Assembly (NCBI GenBank): GCA_024291935.2
Contig: CM044320.1
Location: forward strand, 48,674,001 to 48,738,000
Length of the DNA: 64,000 nt
Reading direction: 5' to 3'
Source: Okapia johnstoni
Taxonomy: Eukaryota > Chordata > Mammalia > Artiodactyla > Giraffidae
A program made the position numbers and the translations under genes. Shown piece by piece: positions 19,656 through 30,770 of the stretch. Position 1 is the stretch's first letter. Each line of letters begins with the position of its first letter. The notes below the pieces were generated by a model. The model was not told the DNA's origin. It was given only the letters and a program-made list of their open reading frames with translations, and did no database searches.

Positions 19656-19765
19656 AAATGGGAGAAATTGTATGGGAAGGGAAAGTTGGCATACAGGAGT
19701 TCTCTATGCTTTCTGTTCAAGTTTTCTGTAAACTTAAAGCTGCTCCAAATATAAAGACCACTAAC

Positions 19766-20616
19766 TTAAAAAAAATTGCATCTCCTCCTAACCCCTTGTA
19801 AACCCAGAGTTCTTTGGAGAACATCATGACTACTTGAGATGGGATCTGGAAAGACAACACCCTACTTTTGAATCCTGGGAGCTCCAAGAGGAAGTTGGAC
19901 CAGAATCTCATTGACACTGGAAACCAAGAAAATTTGGATCTGTGTGATTCAGAGTAGCGAGTGACTCAGAATGCCAGATAGGGAAAAAAGGTCTATTTAC
20001 ATACTCAATGAATTTCTATTGAGTGCCAGCTATATGTCAGAAACTGATCCAAAAGCTTAAGAGACAACAGTAAACAAATGAATTCCCTGTCTTTGTGGGG
20101 CTCCTGTTTCAGTGTGGGGAAATAAAAAATAAATATGTAAATTATGTTAATCTATAGTAGATCATCAGATGGCAATAAATGCTATGGAGATGAATATACC
20201 AAGTGGAGAATATGGCAGAAACTTTTAACTATTCCACAGAATTCATCCCCCTTTTCATTTTTTAGAAAAAGAACCCCTATCTCAGCTTATAACTGGTAAC
20301 ATGGCCGTGGCATTAGAGTCTGCATTCCCCCTGCCTTCATTTTGCACCTGGATATATAGTGTTGTGACCAAGTTCAGTCCAGTGGGGTATGAGTGGAAGT
20401 GTTTTGTGTAACTTTCAGATGGTTAACTGAAGGATAAAGCCACTTTCCTCGTACCCTCTCTTTCTCCTTCCAGCTGGCTAGGAGATGGCACTGAATGGAG
20501 CATCCTTGAAAGCCAAGTATGGAAGATGACAGAGCCCCCAGATTTAGAGTGCTCAATTACTGACTATTACACAAGAAGGAAGTAAACTAACACAAGCCAG
20601 TTTGGGTTTGGATCTC
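19766..20616. other. Intergenic with old repeat remnant
   Basis: No gene. 20,010-20,210 (tgccagctatatgtcagaaa, gtaaacaaatgaattccctg, aataaatgctatggagatga) looks like a mammal-wide repeat whose other end may be 20,960-21,260 (ccaggcagaagaacaacaag, gcaaaggccctgaggcag), split by the Bov insertion. Confidence 0.45.
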
Positions 20617-20865
20617 ATTTCTGGGTCAGGAAGATCTGCTGGAGAAGGGACAGGCCACTTATTCCAATACTCTTGGTCTTCCCTGGTGGCCCAGCTGGTA
20701 AAGAATCCGCCTGCAATGTGGGAGACCTAGGTTCAATCCCTGGTTGGGAAGATCCCCTGGAGAAGGAAATGGCTACCCACTCCAGTATTCTGGCTTGGAG
20801 AGTTCCATAGACTGCATAGTCCATGGAGTCACGAAGAGTCGGAGACAACTGAGCAACTTTCACTT
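20617..20865 (+). mobile_element. Bov-A / Bov-tA composite SINE
   Basis: A partial Bov-A unit (20,617-20,683, ggtcaggaagatctgctgga) is followed by a full Bov-tA (ttccctggtggcccagctgg, aggttcaatccctggttggg, gagtcggagacaactgagca). Confidence 0.9.
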
Positions 20866-21549
20866 TCATTGCCGCTTAGCTGGTACTTAATTTGGAGAGC
20901 ACCAGAGCAAAGTAGGGAGGATTTGCGATGTTATATAAGGCAATCAGGGAGACAGAAGCATGAAGGAAGAGAGGGAGGGAACCATGGATATGAAGATAAT
21001 TCCAGGCAGAAGAACAACAAGTGCAAAGGCCCTGAGGCAGTATTGAGCTTCAGTCTGGTTCAGGAATAGCCAGAAGTCTAGCATGTCAGGAACACAGCAA
21101 GGAGGAGAGGAAGTCAGAGGGTTGAGGAGCAGATCACATATAGTGGGTTATAGATCATACTAGGAAATTGCTGAAATGGCCTCTTAGAAAGAGTGGCCAA
21201 GGTCCCAGGGCAAGGACAATGAAAGAAGGTCCATGGAAGAGGAAATCACCAGATGCCTTGTAGGAGCAGAGAAAGAAGACTGCTATGCATTTCTCAATCA
21301 TCTATAAGTTGATTTATGCTTATATTCATGGGGAATTATAGAAACGAAGACATTATGATTTCAATATATACTCTTGGATGTATTCTATTAAACAGATACT
21401 GTATTTGTGATCAAATGCTGTCTGGGCAGGTGTGTTTTCCAGAGATTCAGTGGGGATTTAACCTAAGTGATGAGTAATCTTCCACCAAGAATAACCACAA
21501 CCCAATGCCCAGGAACATCTTTGTCACAAGAGCTATGCAGTCACCGTGT
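20866..21549. other. Intergenic with old repeat remnant
   Basis: 20,960-21,260 is the probable second half of the repeat described at 20,010-20,210. The remainder is unassigned. Confidence 0.4.
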
Positions 21550-21690
21550 TACAGGCATTCCCCATTTTACAGACTAGGGTAACCCAGAGAAATCAAATGA
21601 CTCACTTGAGATGACACAGGAAATTAATGGCAGAATTGGGAACTAGAATCCAGGTGTCCTGACCCCCAATTTAATATGCTTCCCATTACA
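21550..21690 (-). mobile_element. MIR SINE
   Basis: Antisense core ccccattttacagactaggg, gagatgacacaggaaattaa. Confidence 0.75.
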
Positions 21691-21754
21691 ATTAACTTTA
21701 CTTCATGCTAACTACAAAAAGTGATGGATATTTCAAATCACAAAACAATGACAT

Positions 21755-21880
21755 TTGCCACTGGATTTGGCAGTATTCTTGCTTGGAAAATCCCATGGAT
21801 GGAGGAGCCTGGTGGGCTTGGCGGGCTGTGGTTCATAGGGTCGCAAAGAGTCAGACACGACTGAGCGACTTAACAACACT
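21755..21880 (+). mobile_element. Bov-A monomer
   Basis: cagtattcttgcttggaaaa, ggcgggctgtggttcatagg, agtcagacacgactgagcga. It lacks the tRNA-derived head. Confidence 0.85.
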
Positions 21881-22014
21881 TAGGATGAGGGATCCATTCT
21901 TTTGTCAGCAGCAGATTTTCTTCCCCTAATGATTCTTTGTCCAAAGCACTGTGGAATGAAAAACTGCCTTGATTGTACACAGTCAGATAATCTTGATGGA
22001 GATAGTGTTAATAA

Positions 22015-22190
22015 GGCCTTATAAAGGACTTGAAGATTTGTAAGGAATTTAACATCTGTCAACTTGTCTGATCCTTACAGCATCCCTGCAAGGTAAACAG
22101 GGTAGATATGGGTTCTGTCACATTACGGATGAAATAAAGTAATCCAAGAGATGAGAAGTGACTCAGCTGAGGTCCCACATCTCTGACTGA
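22015..22190 (-). mobile_element. MIR SINE
   Basis: Antisense: tctgatccttacagcatccc, acattacggatgaaataaag, aagtgactcagctgaggtcc. Confidence 0.65.
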
Positions 22191-22254
22191 TGATGCCAGA
22201 TTTTCTCGCTCCAGGTTCAAAAGACTTCTTGCAACATGTATCCACCCAGATGAT

Positions 22255-22495
22255 TATTAGCTAATACTTTATAGCTCTTGCTATGAATCAGGTACTGTTC
22301 TATGTTTTGCATATTATGACTCATTTACTTTTCTTACAAGGTAAATTCTATTGTTATTTCCATTAGTGATGGGAAAACTGAGACTGAATTACTTACCCAA
22401 AGTCACAGTTTCATAAAGCAGTCAGAGCTGGAACCCAAATATATGTAGACTGTATCCAGAACCTGTGCTTTTGGCCATTGCATTGTGCTACCTCT
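22255..22495 (-). mobile_element. MIR SINE
   Basis: Antisense: aatcaggtactgttctatgt, ttagtgatgggaaaactgag, cttacccaaagtcacagttt, gcattgtgctacctc. Near full length. Confidence 0.8.
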
Positions 22496-23055
22496 CCAGT
22501 TACGACTTGGAAGCAATTTTATGATTCAGGTAGCTCATGGGCACACATCAACTGTCTATGAGATGAAATTAAGATACCTCATAGTTCCAGTGACTGTCCT
22601 AAGCCCTTCCTTAATGTGAATGGCCTCTTGATCATTATCTACTTATATGATAGATGTAATTAAGATTTTATTTGTAGACCATTCTTCTGGGTGGGATGGA
22701 AGAAAACTTGTGCATAACAATAGCTATTTTGGCATCAGTGCTGAAAAGTTTTTACAGACAGGAGTGAACCACATATGTTACGCAAAAGAATCAGTGCTGA
22801 GAAGTCATTGCTTCACTCTCTTTTTCTTTAATTCATTAGTAATACGAAGGAGTATAGAAGAATATAGATGAGTATAGAAGTATATTCAATAGAATACAGT
22901 GAAAGTAGCATGTGACAGTTCTGAACCTAGGTCTTGCACTGTTCCAGACTCTCTCAGGCCTCTACCAGGGCAATCAAAAAGCCCAAGCTAGCCTTTTGGG
23001 TGATGAGAGACTATATGAAGAAAGCCTTGTAGCCAAGTCATCTAAGCCAAGGCCA
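22496..23055. other. Intergenic
   Basis: No gene or clear repeat. The 74-codon plus-strand frame at 22,647-22,871 has no recognisable similarity. Confidence 0.4.
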
Positions 23056-23282
23056 TGCATGCATGCGTGTTAAGTCACTTCAGTCGTGTCCAACTCTTTG
23101 TAACTCTATGGACTGTAACCTGACAGGCTCCTTTGTCCATGGGCTTCTCCAGGCAAGAATACTAGAGTGGGTTGCCATGCCTTCCTCTAAGGGATTTTCC
23201 CAACCCAGGTATTGAACCTGCATCTTTTATGTCTCCTGTATTGGCAAGTGGGTTCTTTACCATTAGTGCCACCTGGGAAGCC
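23056..23282 (-). mobile_element. Bov-tA SINE
   Basis: Antisense: gtcacttcagtcgtgtccaa, ccaggcaagaatactagagt, ccattagtgccacctgggaa. Confidence 0.92.
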
Positions 23283-23539
23283 AAGGTCATGCATAGTATT
23301 CATCTATTCTTTTGATAGCACTACTTTAATTTTCTTTTAGGGAACCTCCTCTTTATTTATTCTCAGTCCATGTGTTTTTGTCACCATCTCCTATCTCTGG
23401 GTTGTACGAAAATGATCCAGACCCAGGCCCAGTGTATTGCCCTAAAAAAACAAAGTGGTTGATCAGGGATAGGTGTGTGATACTAGTCAGTCCAGTGAAA
23501 GTTGTCCCTCATATGTTTACCTGAGCTATTAAAAAACAG

Positions 23540-23732
23540 GCTTCCCTGATGTCTCAAACCATAAAGAGTCTGCCTGTAATGCAGGAGACCTGAGTTTGAT
23601 CCCTGGGTCAGGAAGATCCCCTGGAGAAAGAAATGGCAACCCCCCTCCAGTATTCTTGCCTGGAAAATCCCATGGATGAAGGAGCTTGGTGGGCTACACC
23701 CCTTGGAGTCACAAAGAGTCAGACATGACTAA
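23540..23732 (+). mobile_element. Bov-tA SINE
   Basis: ggcttccctgatgtctcaaa, gagtttgatccctgggtcag, cacaaagagtcagacatgac; the tail runs into a CA repeat. Confidence 0.93.
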
Positions 23733-23766
23733 CACACACACGCGCACACACACACACACACACACA
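23733..23766. repeat. (AC)n microsatellite in the SINE tail
   Basis: About 17 AC units with one GC interruption, directly downstream of the Bov-tA; probably grown from its tail. Confidence 0.9.
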
Positions 23767-23971
23767 TTAGAAAACAGAAACTCTCTTTCTCTTAACTAAT
23801 ATAATAGAATATAACCTAGAGGCTGCTGGTGGCCATCCTGACCCATGAGGGAATAGTTGCATGAAAATGAAACTAAGATAAAAGTAGAGCTAAGAGATGG
23901 AGAGAATCAAGTTCCTAATGACAAATTTTGGGCATCTAGATCTAGCTGTGTCTACTTTTGGGCTTTTGAAT

Positions 23972-24195
23972 AATGTGTGTGTATGCTCAGTCATGTCTGA
24001 CTCTTTGTGACTTGACTGCATTGACTGCAGCCCGCCAGGCTTCTCTGTCCATGGGATTTTCCAGGCGAGAATACTGGAGTGGGTTGCCATTTCCTTCTCC
24101 AGGGGTCTTCCTGACACAGGGGTTGAACCCATGTCTCCTGTGTTTCTTGCATTGGTATGTGGATTCTTTACCACTGAACCACTTGGGAAGCCCAT
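23972..24195 (-). mobile_element. Bov-tA SINE
   Basis: Antisense: tgctcagtcatgtctgactc, aatactggagtgggttgcca, accactgaaccacttgggaa. The frames on both strands are SINE-derived. Confidence 0.93.
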
Positions 24196-24339
24196 ATGAA
24201 CCAATAAATTCCCTTGTGTGTTTAAGCAAATTTGAGTCAGATTTCTGTCACTTGCAACCTAGATTAATTTTCCTGATTAATTGTTCTGGTTAATACTGGC
24301 CTAATTCATACACTAGACTTTCTGCCTTGCCCGAAAGCA

Positions 24340-24700
24340 AACTGTATCAGTTATCTATTGACACAATAAAGCTGCATAAAAAACAGCCACAGTGGCATGC
24401 AACAAACCTATGGCTGGATGGTTCTGATGTTCTGGGTTGGTCGTGGCTGATCTTGGCTGGGCTCGTTGGTGCTGGTGGTCTGCTGACCAACTGGGGGCTG
24501 GCTAGTCTAGCATGGCCTTGGCTTGGATGACTTGACTACATACCTCTGCTTCATGTGGTCTCTCTTCATCGAGCAAGCCAGCTAGCTTGGGCTTTACTCA
24601 TGGCCAAGAAGAGGCCTGAGAGAGCCTGAAAGAATGCAGGGCTCAGAACTTCACACACCACTGTCACCTTACTCTATTTGACAAAGCAAGTCACAAGAAT
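24340..24700. repeat. Old LTR-like repeat
   Basis: Starts actgtatcagttatctattg followed by acaataaagctgcataaaaa and a long GC-richer middle. It resembles an old mammalian LTR-type repeat; family not certain. Confidence 0.4.
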
Positions 24701-25187
24701 AGCCCATATTCAGTGGGTGGGGAAATAGTCCATCTCTTGATGGGAACAGCTACAAATTCCCATTGCAAAGGGCAAAGCTACAGGGAGGAGCCGAGGATTA
24801 GAGCCATTTTTGCAGTCAGTCACCACACTCATCCTTGTTACATTTGATACAATGGTAGTAAAGAGATAAAATAGGTAAATGGGAACTGGCACTTACCAGT
24901 TGCTCACCAAAGGTAGCAGGTTCTTTCAGTGCAGGAGATGATGCTCCCCTGTCCTAATTTTGCTAATTTATCATGTGTGATTTTTCTGTAAGTTGGAATC
25001 AGATACAGAAACTGTATTCTGAAAGAGATTTTGAAGGTCATCTGGCCTAACCACCACATTTTTTAGAAAAGAACAGACTCCAAAGTTAGGGAATTTCCTG
25101 AGGGTCCTGCAGAGGCAGATCTGGACCCTTATCTGGTGACAGCAGCAGGCTTTGCATCATCTTGTGCTGTTCCCTTCCCCATGGCAG
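24701..25187. other. Intergenic with MIR-like remnant
   Basis: 25,010-25,140 (ggtcatctggcctaaccacc, gggaatttcctgagggtcct) resembles an antisense MIR-related core. No gene. Confidence 0.4.
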
Positions 25188-25360
25188 TACAAGCTTGAAC
25201 TCTGGAGTCAGTCAGCATGGGTTCTAATCCTGGCCTTATTACTTATGAGCTGCAAGACTTTGAAAAAATTATTTAACCCCTCACTGGATGATGGCAGTAG
25301 CACTCACCACATAGGGTTGTCGTGAGGGTTCAGTGAGAGAAGGTTAATAAAACACATTGT
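25188..25360 (+). mobile_element. MIR SINE
   Basis: gaactctggagtcagtcagc, ttctaatcctggccttatta, agggttgtcgtgagggttca. Confidence 0.8.
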
Positions 25361-25369
25361 TCTTCCATC

Positions 25370-25875
25370 ACCCAGTCATGTCTGACTCTTTGCAACCCTA
25401 TGGACTGCAGCATACCAGGCCTCCCTGTCCCTCATCATCTCCCAGAGTTTGCCCAAGTTCATGTCCATTGCATTGGTGATGCCATCCAGCTATCTCATCC
25501 TCTGATGCCCTCTTCTGCCCTCAATCTTTCCCAGCATCAGGGACTTTTCCAATGAGTTGTTCTCATCAGGTTACCAAAATACTGGAGCTTCAGCTTCAGC
25601 ATCAGCCCTTCCAATGAGTATTCGGGGTCGATTTCCTTTAAAGATTGATTAGTTTGATCTCCTTGCTGTCCAAGGGACCCCCAGGAATCTTCTCCAGCAC
25701 CACAGTTCAAAGGCATCAATTCTTCAGTGCTTTGCCTTCTCTATGGTCCAGCTCTCACAACTGTATGTGACCACTGGGAAGACTATAGCCTTGACTATAT
25801 GGACCTTTGTGGACAGAGTGATGTCTCTGCTTTTCAACACACTGTCTAGGTTTGTCATAGCTTTCCTGCCAAGAT
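25370..25875 (-). mobile_element. BovB LINE 3' end
   Basis: Antisense BovB tail and ORF2 C-terminus (cagtcatgtctgactctttg, aaatactggagcttcagctt, tgtgaccactgggaagacta). About 500 bp, 5'-truncated, with stops. Confidence 0.92.
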
Positions 25876-26790
25876 GGTAGCAGATCTCTGGCTCTGAGGC
25901 AATGAAGTTGAAAGTTAGGATCCCCCTGAATTTTGCTTCTCAGGTCTTTCTGCCAGTTCCGTGAGCACCCAATTGCCTGTATTAAATACCCTTCTGCTTG
26001 AAATACCTAGAGTGATATCTGTCTTCCCTATAGGAATCTAAATGATGCAAACTTCAAATTCTGGACTTTTAAACTGTCGTCTCTCACATTTGTTAACCTT
26101 ATTATTATCCACTTTTTTCATGTTCCTCGCCTGCTCCCTCACAGCCTATCCTCTTGCCCACACACCTAGCATACCCTTAGGAAGACAGCTCTGCTTCTTA
26201 TTGCTGAGAAAAAAGAATGTGTTAGGTATGACCTCCCTCAGCTATTCTGTCTATCCACTTGGAACTGGAGCTACCCTTTTTGTTTCCTTCTGCTCCATCC
26301 GTACTTCTGGGGTAAAAAAAGGATAAGACTTTTATGTGGTACATGGTACCTTTTATTTACCATTTTAACCTAATTTTCTGCCACTTTTCATATATGCCTA
26401 TACTAATTACAGTAGCTGCACTGATAAATAAAACAGATGGAATTGTTGCTGTAACAAAAGACCCAAAAATATGTGGTAGCTCAAACACAGTAAAAGTTTA
26501 TGTCTTGCTCAAATAACAGTCCTGGGCAGGTGAATAATCAACGGGACAAGCCCTCCTTTATTTAGGATCCCAAATTGATGGATACCCAAACATTTTCAAC
26601 ATGTGCTTTTCAATGTCACCTCCTCAGACATCCAAGAGGGGAAAAACATATGAGGGATATATATACAGAGTTTTTTTGTGGGTCAGGTCTAGAAATGTCT
26701 TTTCTATTTCCATTCCATTAGCTAGAATTCAGTCACATGGCTACACCTAACTGCAAAGGAGGTTGGGAAATGTAGTCTAGCTATGTGAAA
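25876..26790. other. Intergenic
   Basis: No gene recognised. The 94-codon frame at 26,042-26,326 has hydrophobic stretches but no start context, splice partner or similarity I know. Some L2-like CT-rich sequence is possible at 26,080-26,180. Confidence 0.35.
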
Positions 26791-27169
26791 GTTGAGTGCT
26801 GAAGAATTGATACTTTTGAACTGTGGTGTTGGAGAAGACTCTTGAAAGTCCCTTGGAGTGCAAGGAGATCAAACCAGTCCATCCTAAAGGAAATAGGTCC
26901 TGAATATTCATTGAAAGGACTGATGCTGAAGCTGAAGCTCCAATACTTTAGCCACCTGATGTGAAGAACTGACTCACTGGAAAAGACCCTGATACTGGGA
27001 AAGATTGAGGGCAGGAGAAGGGGACAACAGAGGATGAGATAGTTGGATGGCATCACCGATTTGATGGACATGAGTTTGGGCAGGCTTCAGGAGTTAGTGA
27101 TAGACAGGGAAGCCTGGTGTGCTTCAGTCCATAGGGTCACAAAGAGTCAGATGTGACTGAGCGAATGAA
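26791..27169 (+). mobile_element. BovB LINE 3' end
   Basis: gttgagtgctgaagaattga to cagatgtgactgagcgaatg. A ctatgtg repeat flanks it (about 26,781 and 27,170), a plausible target-site duplication. Confidence 0.93.
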
Positions 27170-27254
27170 CTATGTGTCCAGGAGGAAGGAAAAAAATGGA
27201 TTTTGGTGAATATTAGTCTGTGCCATTATGCCTTAAACCTTGGAAAACTTGATT

Positions 27255-27400
27255 TTTCAACTGTTCAACTTTGTCTCATCTAAATTAAGGATAATAATAG
27301 CATCTCTATAGGGCTGTTGTAAGGATTAAATGTGTTATACTATAATCCTTAGAATATGGTCTGGCACATAGGCAGCATCCATCCATAACCATCAATGTTA
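27255..27400 (+). mobile_element. MIR 3' part
   Basis: ctcatctaaattaaggataa, gggctgttgtaaggattaaa, atggtctggcacatagg. Confidence 0.75.
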
Positions 27401-27439
27401 CCTGTTGTCATTTTTATCATTTTCATAGTCATCATCCTT

Positions 27440-27660
27440 AGAGACTCAGCTTAAATATTACTTCCTAAGTAAAGCCTTGGTTCTCCCCTTCTTCTCCTGC
27501 CCATTTCTTGCCCAGAGTTACATTGTATTATAATTGTTTTATGATTGGTGCCTCCCCTACTGTGCTTCTTGAGGGCAGGAAGTGTGTTTAGTTCTTTTTA
27601 TATCTCAAGTATCTAGCATAGTCCCTGGGGTACGATAGACATTCACTAATATTTATTGAA
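27440..27660 (+). mobile_element. L2 3' end
   Basis: gactcagcttaaatattact, gtaaagccttggttctcccc, cttcttgagggcaggaagtg, cattcactaatatttattga. Confidence 0.78.
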
Positions 27661-27758
27661 GGAGGAAAAGAGGAAGGGGAGGAAGGGAAGAAAGGGAGAA
27701 GGAGGGAGAAAGGGAAGGAGGGAGGAAGGAACAAAGGAAGAAAGGAAGGAAAACCATA
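27661..27758 (+). repeat. GGAA-rich purine tract
   Basis: About 98 bases of almost pure A/G (GGAAG, GGGA units) directly after the L2 3' end. May adopt non-B structure and may have grown from the L2 tail. Confidence 0.85.
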
Positions 27759-28620
27759 CAAGGGTCAACATCCTGCCAAAGGTAGATTCATGAAAGGGTG
27801 GCCTGATAAACTGCATAGCAGCTTTAGTTGTTACCATATCCCAGATCCCAGAGGCTCTGAGCTCCAGCTCAGGGATGAAGCTTCACACCCTGCTCTGGCT
27901 GCCCTGTGCACCACCTCTCATCCTCTCAGCCCAGCTTTACTCCAGCCATTGCTGCAGCCCTCAGGCTGCCAGAGGTATGAGCCTACCGTCCCTCGCCTCA
28001 GATGTTTGCATCTCATTCTGCCCTGGGCCTGCTGTCCATTTCTTTCTTGGACACCCGCAGAAATGTGTTTTGACTTTCACATATGCAAACAACGCAAGTG
28101 TGAGGGAGGTGGCATCTCATGGGGCAACTTAACCATCGAAGGACAGGAGCTAGTGGATAAATGTTCCTTTTTTCCAGCTCTTGGGCAGTTGATTCTGGTA
28201 GGGTGACCAGCTTGTCCTGGTTTTCCTAGTTTTCTTGGTTTTTACCCTGAGAGTCCCACGTGGCAGGAACTCCCTAATTCTGAAAGGCATTCTATAAGAC
28301 TCTTCATGAGGTTCCAGTGGGGGTCAAGCCCCAGGTGCCCAGAGCTCAGTAACACACCTGGGCTACCTTTCCCTACCTACTTTGACACAAGCCCTGTCTC
28401 AGGCTCTGCTTTCTGTTGGTGTTTGAATTGGGCAGCCCTGAGCTTCCCTGTGTAGTGATGTGTTCCTAGCTCTAGAAAAGTAAACAGGGCAGGGCCAGAG
28501 GAAATGAGTCAGGGCCCCAAACAGCCAAATGATCACTTTCCTGATGTTGCTACAAAATTAATCTGGAAGAGATGGTATCATTTAAAGATATCCTGAAACA
28601 AAAACAAAAAACCTATTCAT
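27759..28620. other. Intergenic, GC-richer
   Basis: Overlapping plus-strand frames at 27,790-28,206 (138 codons) and 27,875-28,132 are proline- and serine-rich with no recognised domain. The stretch 27,880-28,050 may be a decayed L2. No gene is called. Confidence 0.35.
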
Positions 28621-28711
28621 TCAGTAAAAAAAAAAAAAAAAAAAATGATGTTATCATGAAATGTTTATTAATTGCTCAAACAGCAGAGTTTTGGAGAGAA
28701 TGGCAGACAGA

Positions 28712-28724
28712 AGACTTAGCTTTC

Positions 28725-28786
<62 letters not shown>

Positions 28787-28992
28787 ATTTATTTGGCTGC
28801 ATTGGGTCTTAGTTGCAGCCTGCTAGATCTTTGTTTCATCATTCAGGACCTTTTGTTGTGGCACATGGGCATAGTTGCCCCCCAGCATGTGGGATCTTAG
28901 TTCACAGCCAGGGATCCAACCTGCATCCCCTGCACTGCAAGGCAGATTCTTAACCACTGGACCACCAGGGAAATCCTGGGAGACTTAGCTTT
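28712..28992 (-). mobile_element. CHR-type SINE with (A)n(TA)n tail and 12-bp TSD
   Basis: The SINE body is 28,787-28,977 (complement of its head: accactggaccaccagggaa). Its tail on the plus strand is a T-run at 28,771-28,786 followed outward by (AT)n at 28,727-28,770. Identical 12-mers agacttagcttt lie at 28,712-28,723 and 28,981-28,992 and mark the insertion. Confidence 0.9.
28727..28770. repeat. (AT)n microsatellite
   Basis: About 22 AT units inside the target-site duplications of the CHR SINE, so it arose from the SINE tail. Probably hypervariable. Confidence 0.95.
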
Positions 28993-29002
28993 TAGCCCCA
29001 CT

Positions 29003-29213
29003 TGAAGCCCCCTTGTGGCTCAGACGGTAAAGAGTCTGCCTGCAATGCAGGAGACCCAGGTTCAATCCCTGGGTTGGGAAGATCCCCTGGAGAAGGAAAT
29101 GGCTACCTACCCCAGTAATCTTGCCTGGAAAATCCCATGGATGGAAGAGCGGGTACAGTCCATGGGGTTGCAAAGAGTTGGATATGACTGAGCGACTTCA
29201 CTTTCACTTTCTA
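29003..29213 (+). mobile_element. Bov-tA SINE
   Basis: gcccccttgtggctcagacg, aggttcaatccctgggttgg, gttggatatgactgagcgac. Confidence 0.93.
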
Positions 29214-29597
29214 GCATCATAATCCTATATGACCTTTGTCACTTTTCTTCTCCTTGGGCCTCAGTTCCCCATCTATAAAATGAGGATGCTGGACTTGTCC
29301 CTTTTTGCTTTTACCAGTTGTCCTGTCCTTGGCTTTAGTTACTCATGGGGTTCTGTGGGGAGGACAGAGGCTCCAGGGGTGTCAATAGGTCAAGCAAATA
29401 GAGGCGGGGACAGGAGCCGAGGTTCATACCTGCATCAGTAGTTGAGTACATGTTGTAGAAAGATTATATAAATGGATCATGGTGGACGGTGAAGAACCCC
29501 TAATGAGTGTCCCTAATGTTCTTAAGATTTATCAGTTAGTCAAAAACCTCTACCCACCTAAACAAGATTTCAGGGCCAAGAAGACTTGCCTTTAACT
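29214..29597. other. Intergenic with MIR fragment
   Basis: 29,230-29,295 is a plus-strand MIR core (gcctcagttccccatctata). The rest is unassigned. Confidence 0.5.
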
Positions 29598-29718
29598 TTT
29601 TTTTTTTTGCCATATCTCTTAGCATGTGGGATCTTAAGTTCCCCAACCAGGGATGGAGCCCATGCCCCCTGCAGTGGAAGTGCAGAGTCTTAACAACTGG
29701 ACCATCCAGGGAACTCCC
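29598..29718 (-). mobile_element. CHR-type SINE, short
   Basis: T-run, gcatgtgggatcttaagttc, aactggaccatccagggaac. The flanks share cctttaactttt (near 29,590 and 29,721), the target-site duplication. Confidence 0.88.
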
Positions 29719-30574
29719 TTCCTTTAACTTTTGAGAAAAATCTTCATAAAAACTGAAGAGCTTGAGGCCGTGACCTTGACAGCCAGATGGAAAACCCAGC
29801 CAGTGGTGTGTGAGAGTACCTTGTACCTACTTGTAAGAGGTGATTGTGAAATATTCAGGAATTTTGTGAGCCTAACAACCATTGGTAATTTGAAACTAGT
29901 CTTGGGAAGAACACTGACACCATAGAAATTGGCTGATGCTAAAACTGGGGCTCTCTCTGCCCTCTGAGTTGTTTTACCAGCCCATCACTGCATCCAGCTC
30001 TGATCACTGTTAGCTTCTTATCCAGGATTGTGACTAAATTAAATGTGTGTGTCTTAAAAATAATTTTTTTTCCTCCTCTGTTTCTTTTTAGATTGTGGAT
30101 ACAGTGGTCAGAGTCATTAAAACCTGTCTTTCTCTCTCCCTCCACAGAGGTTTTCTTTATAGATTCTATGAATTTGAAAGATGCAAATCCCTGCAGAGCT
30201 ATCTGGCAGGATTCCACACCCCCAAGTCCTGCAGGCCCTGGCAGGGCCCAGCCCTGCCTGTGGTTCTCAGAACCACATCAAGGTGTCATGGTGCTGCTTC
30301 AAGAGTGTTTGTCCTCATGAATTGCCTCTTTGGGAGCTTTGGGCAATTCTTGAAGGACTTTGAAAGCTTGGTTGGAATCCTGGTTGTGCCACTTGGTAAC
30401 TCTGTGACTGGACAAGTTACCTAACCTCACTGAACTTCCTTATATGGAGACTGAAAATACCTACTTGAGTTTAACTTCTGGGCTTAATTAGAAACTCAGG
30501 AAGTTTAAGCGTTAAGGCACCTCACTTGTGTGTGCTTCTCATGGGGGAGCCTTAGGCATGTTGTAATTTTTTAA
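29719..30574. other. Intergenic with MIR fragment
   Basis: 30,355-30,480 is a MIR (tggaatcctggttgtgccac, tggacaagttacctaacctc). The overlapping frames at 30,030-30,424 are not recognised and share no splice-site context I trust. Confidence 0.4.
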
Positions 30575-30770
30575 AATGTTTATTTGTTTGGCTGCACCTG
30601 GTCTTAGTTGCGGCATGCAGGTTCCTTAGTTGCCACATGTAGAATATTTTAGTTGCAGCATGTGAACTCTTAGTTGCAGCATGTAGGATCTAGTTCCCTG
30701 ACTAGGGATCAGACCCAGGCCCTCTTCATTGGGAGCACAGAATGTTAACCACTGGACCTCCAGGGAAGTG
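30575..30770 (-). mobile_element. CHR-type SINE
   Basis: ttatttgtttggctgcacct, ttagttgcagcatgtaggat, accactggacctccagggaa. The ttagttgcagcatgt unit is repeated internally. Confidence 0.88.

Larger units (their letters stand above)
18140..19765 (+). mobile_element. Old L1 (L1M-type) with three nested insertions
   Basis: ORF2 tail (aggcaagtcacagactggga, gatatacagatagcaaataa, ttgctggtgggaatgcacaa) through the 3' UTR (tggtggttgccaggggctga) to tttctgtaaacttaaagctg. It is interrupted by a hAT element (18,412-18,544), a younger L1 3' end (about 18,885-19,010) and a CHR SINE (19,398-19,655). No open frame. Confidence 0.82.
23400..24290 (+). repeat. Unnamed ancient repeat, copy B, split by two SINEs
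   Basis: Three segments (23,400-23,539; 23,767-23,971; 24,196-24,290) form one element once the Bov-tA copies of opposite orientation are set aside. Its 3' end (aaccaataaattcccttgtg, tttctgtcacttgcaaccta) is shared with copy A. An AATAAA is present, so an LTR origin is possible. Confidence 0.55.

Noticed and set aside
24327..24530. Trp/Gly/Leu-rich 67-codon frame as a membrane peptide
   Set aside because: It lies in an old LTR-like repeat; the composition is an artefact of a TGG-rich stretch.
27790..28206. 138-codon plus-strand frame as a gene
   Set aside because: GC-rich, low-complexity-like protein with no homologue I know, no clear splice partner and possible L2 background.
30030..30424. 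Overlapping plus-strand frames of 96 and 109 codons as exons
   Set aside because: No conserved domain, and the right part overlaps a MIR.
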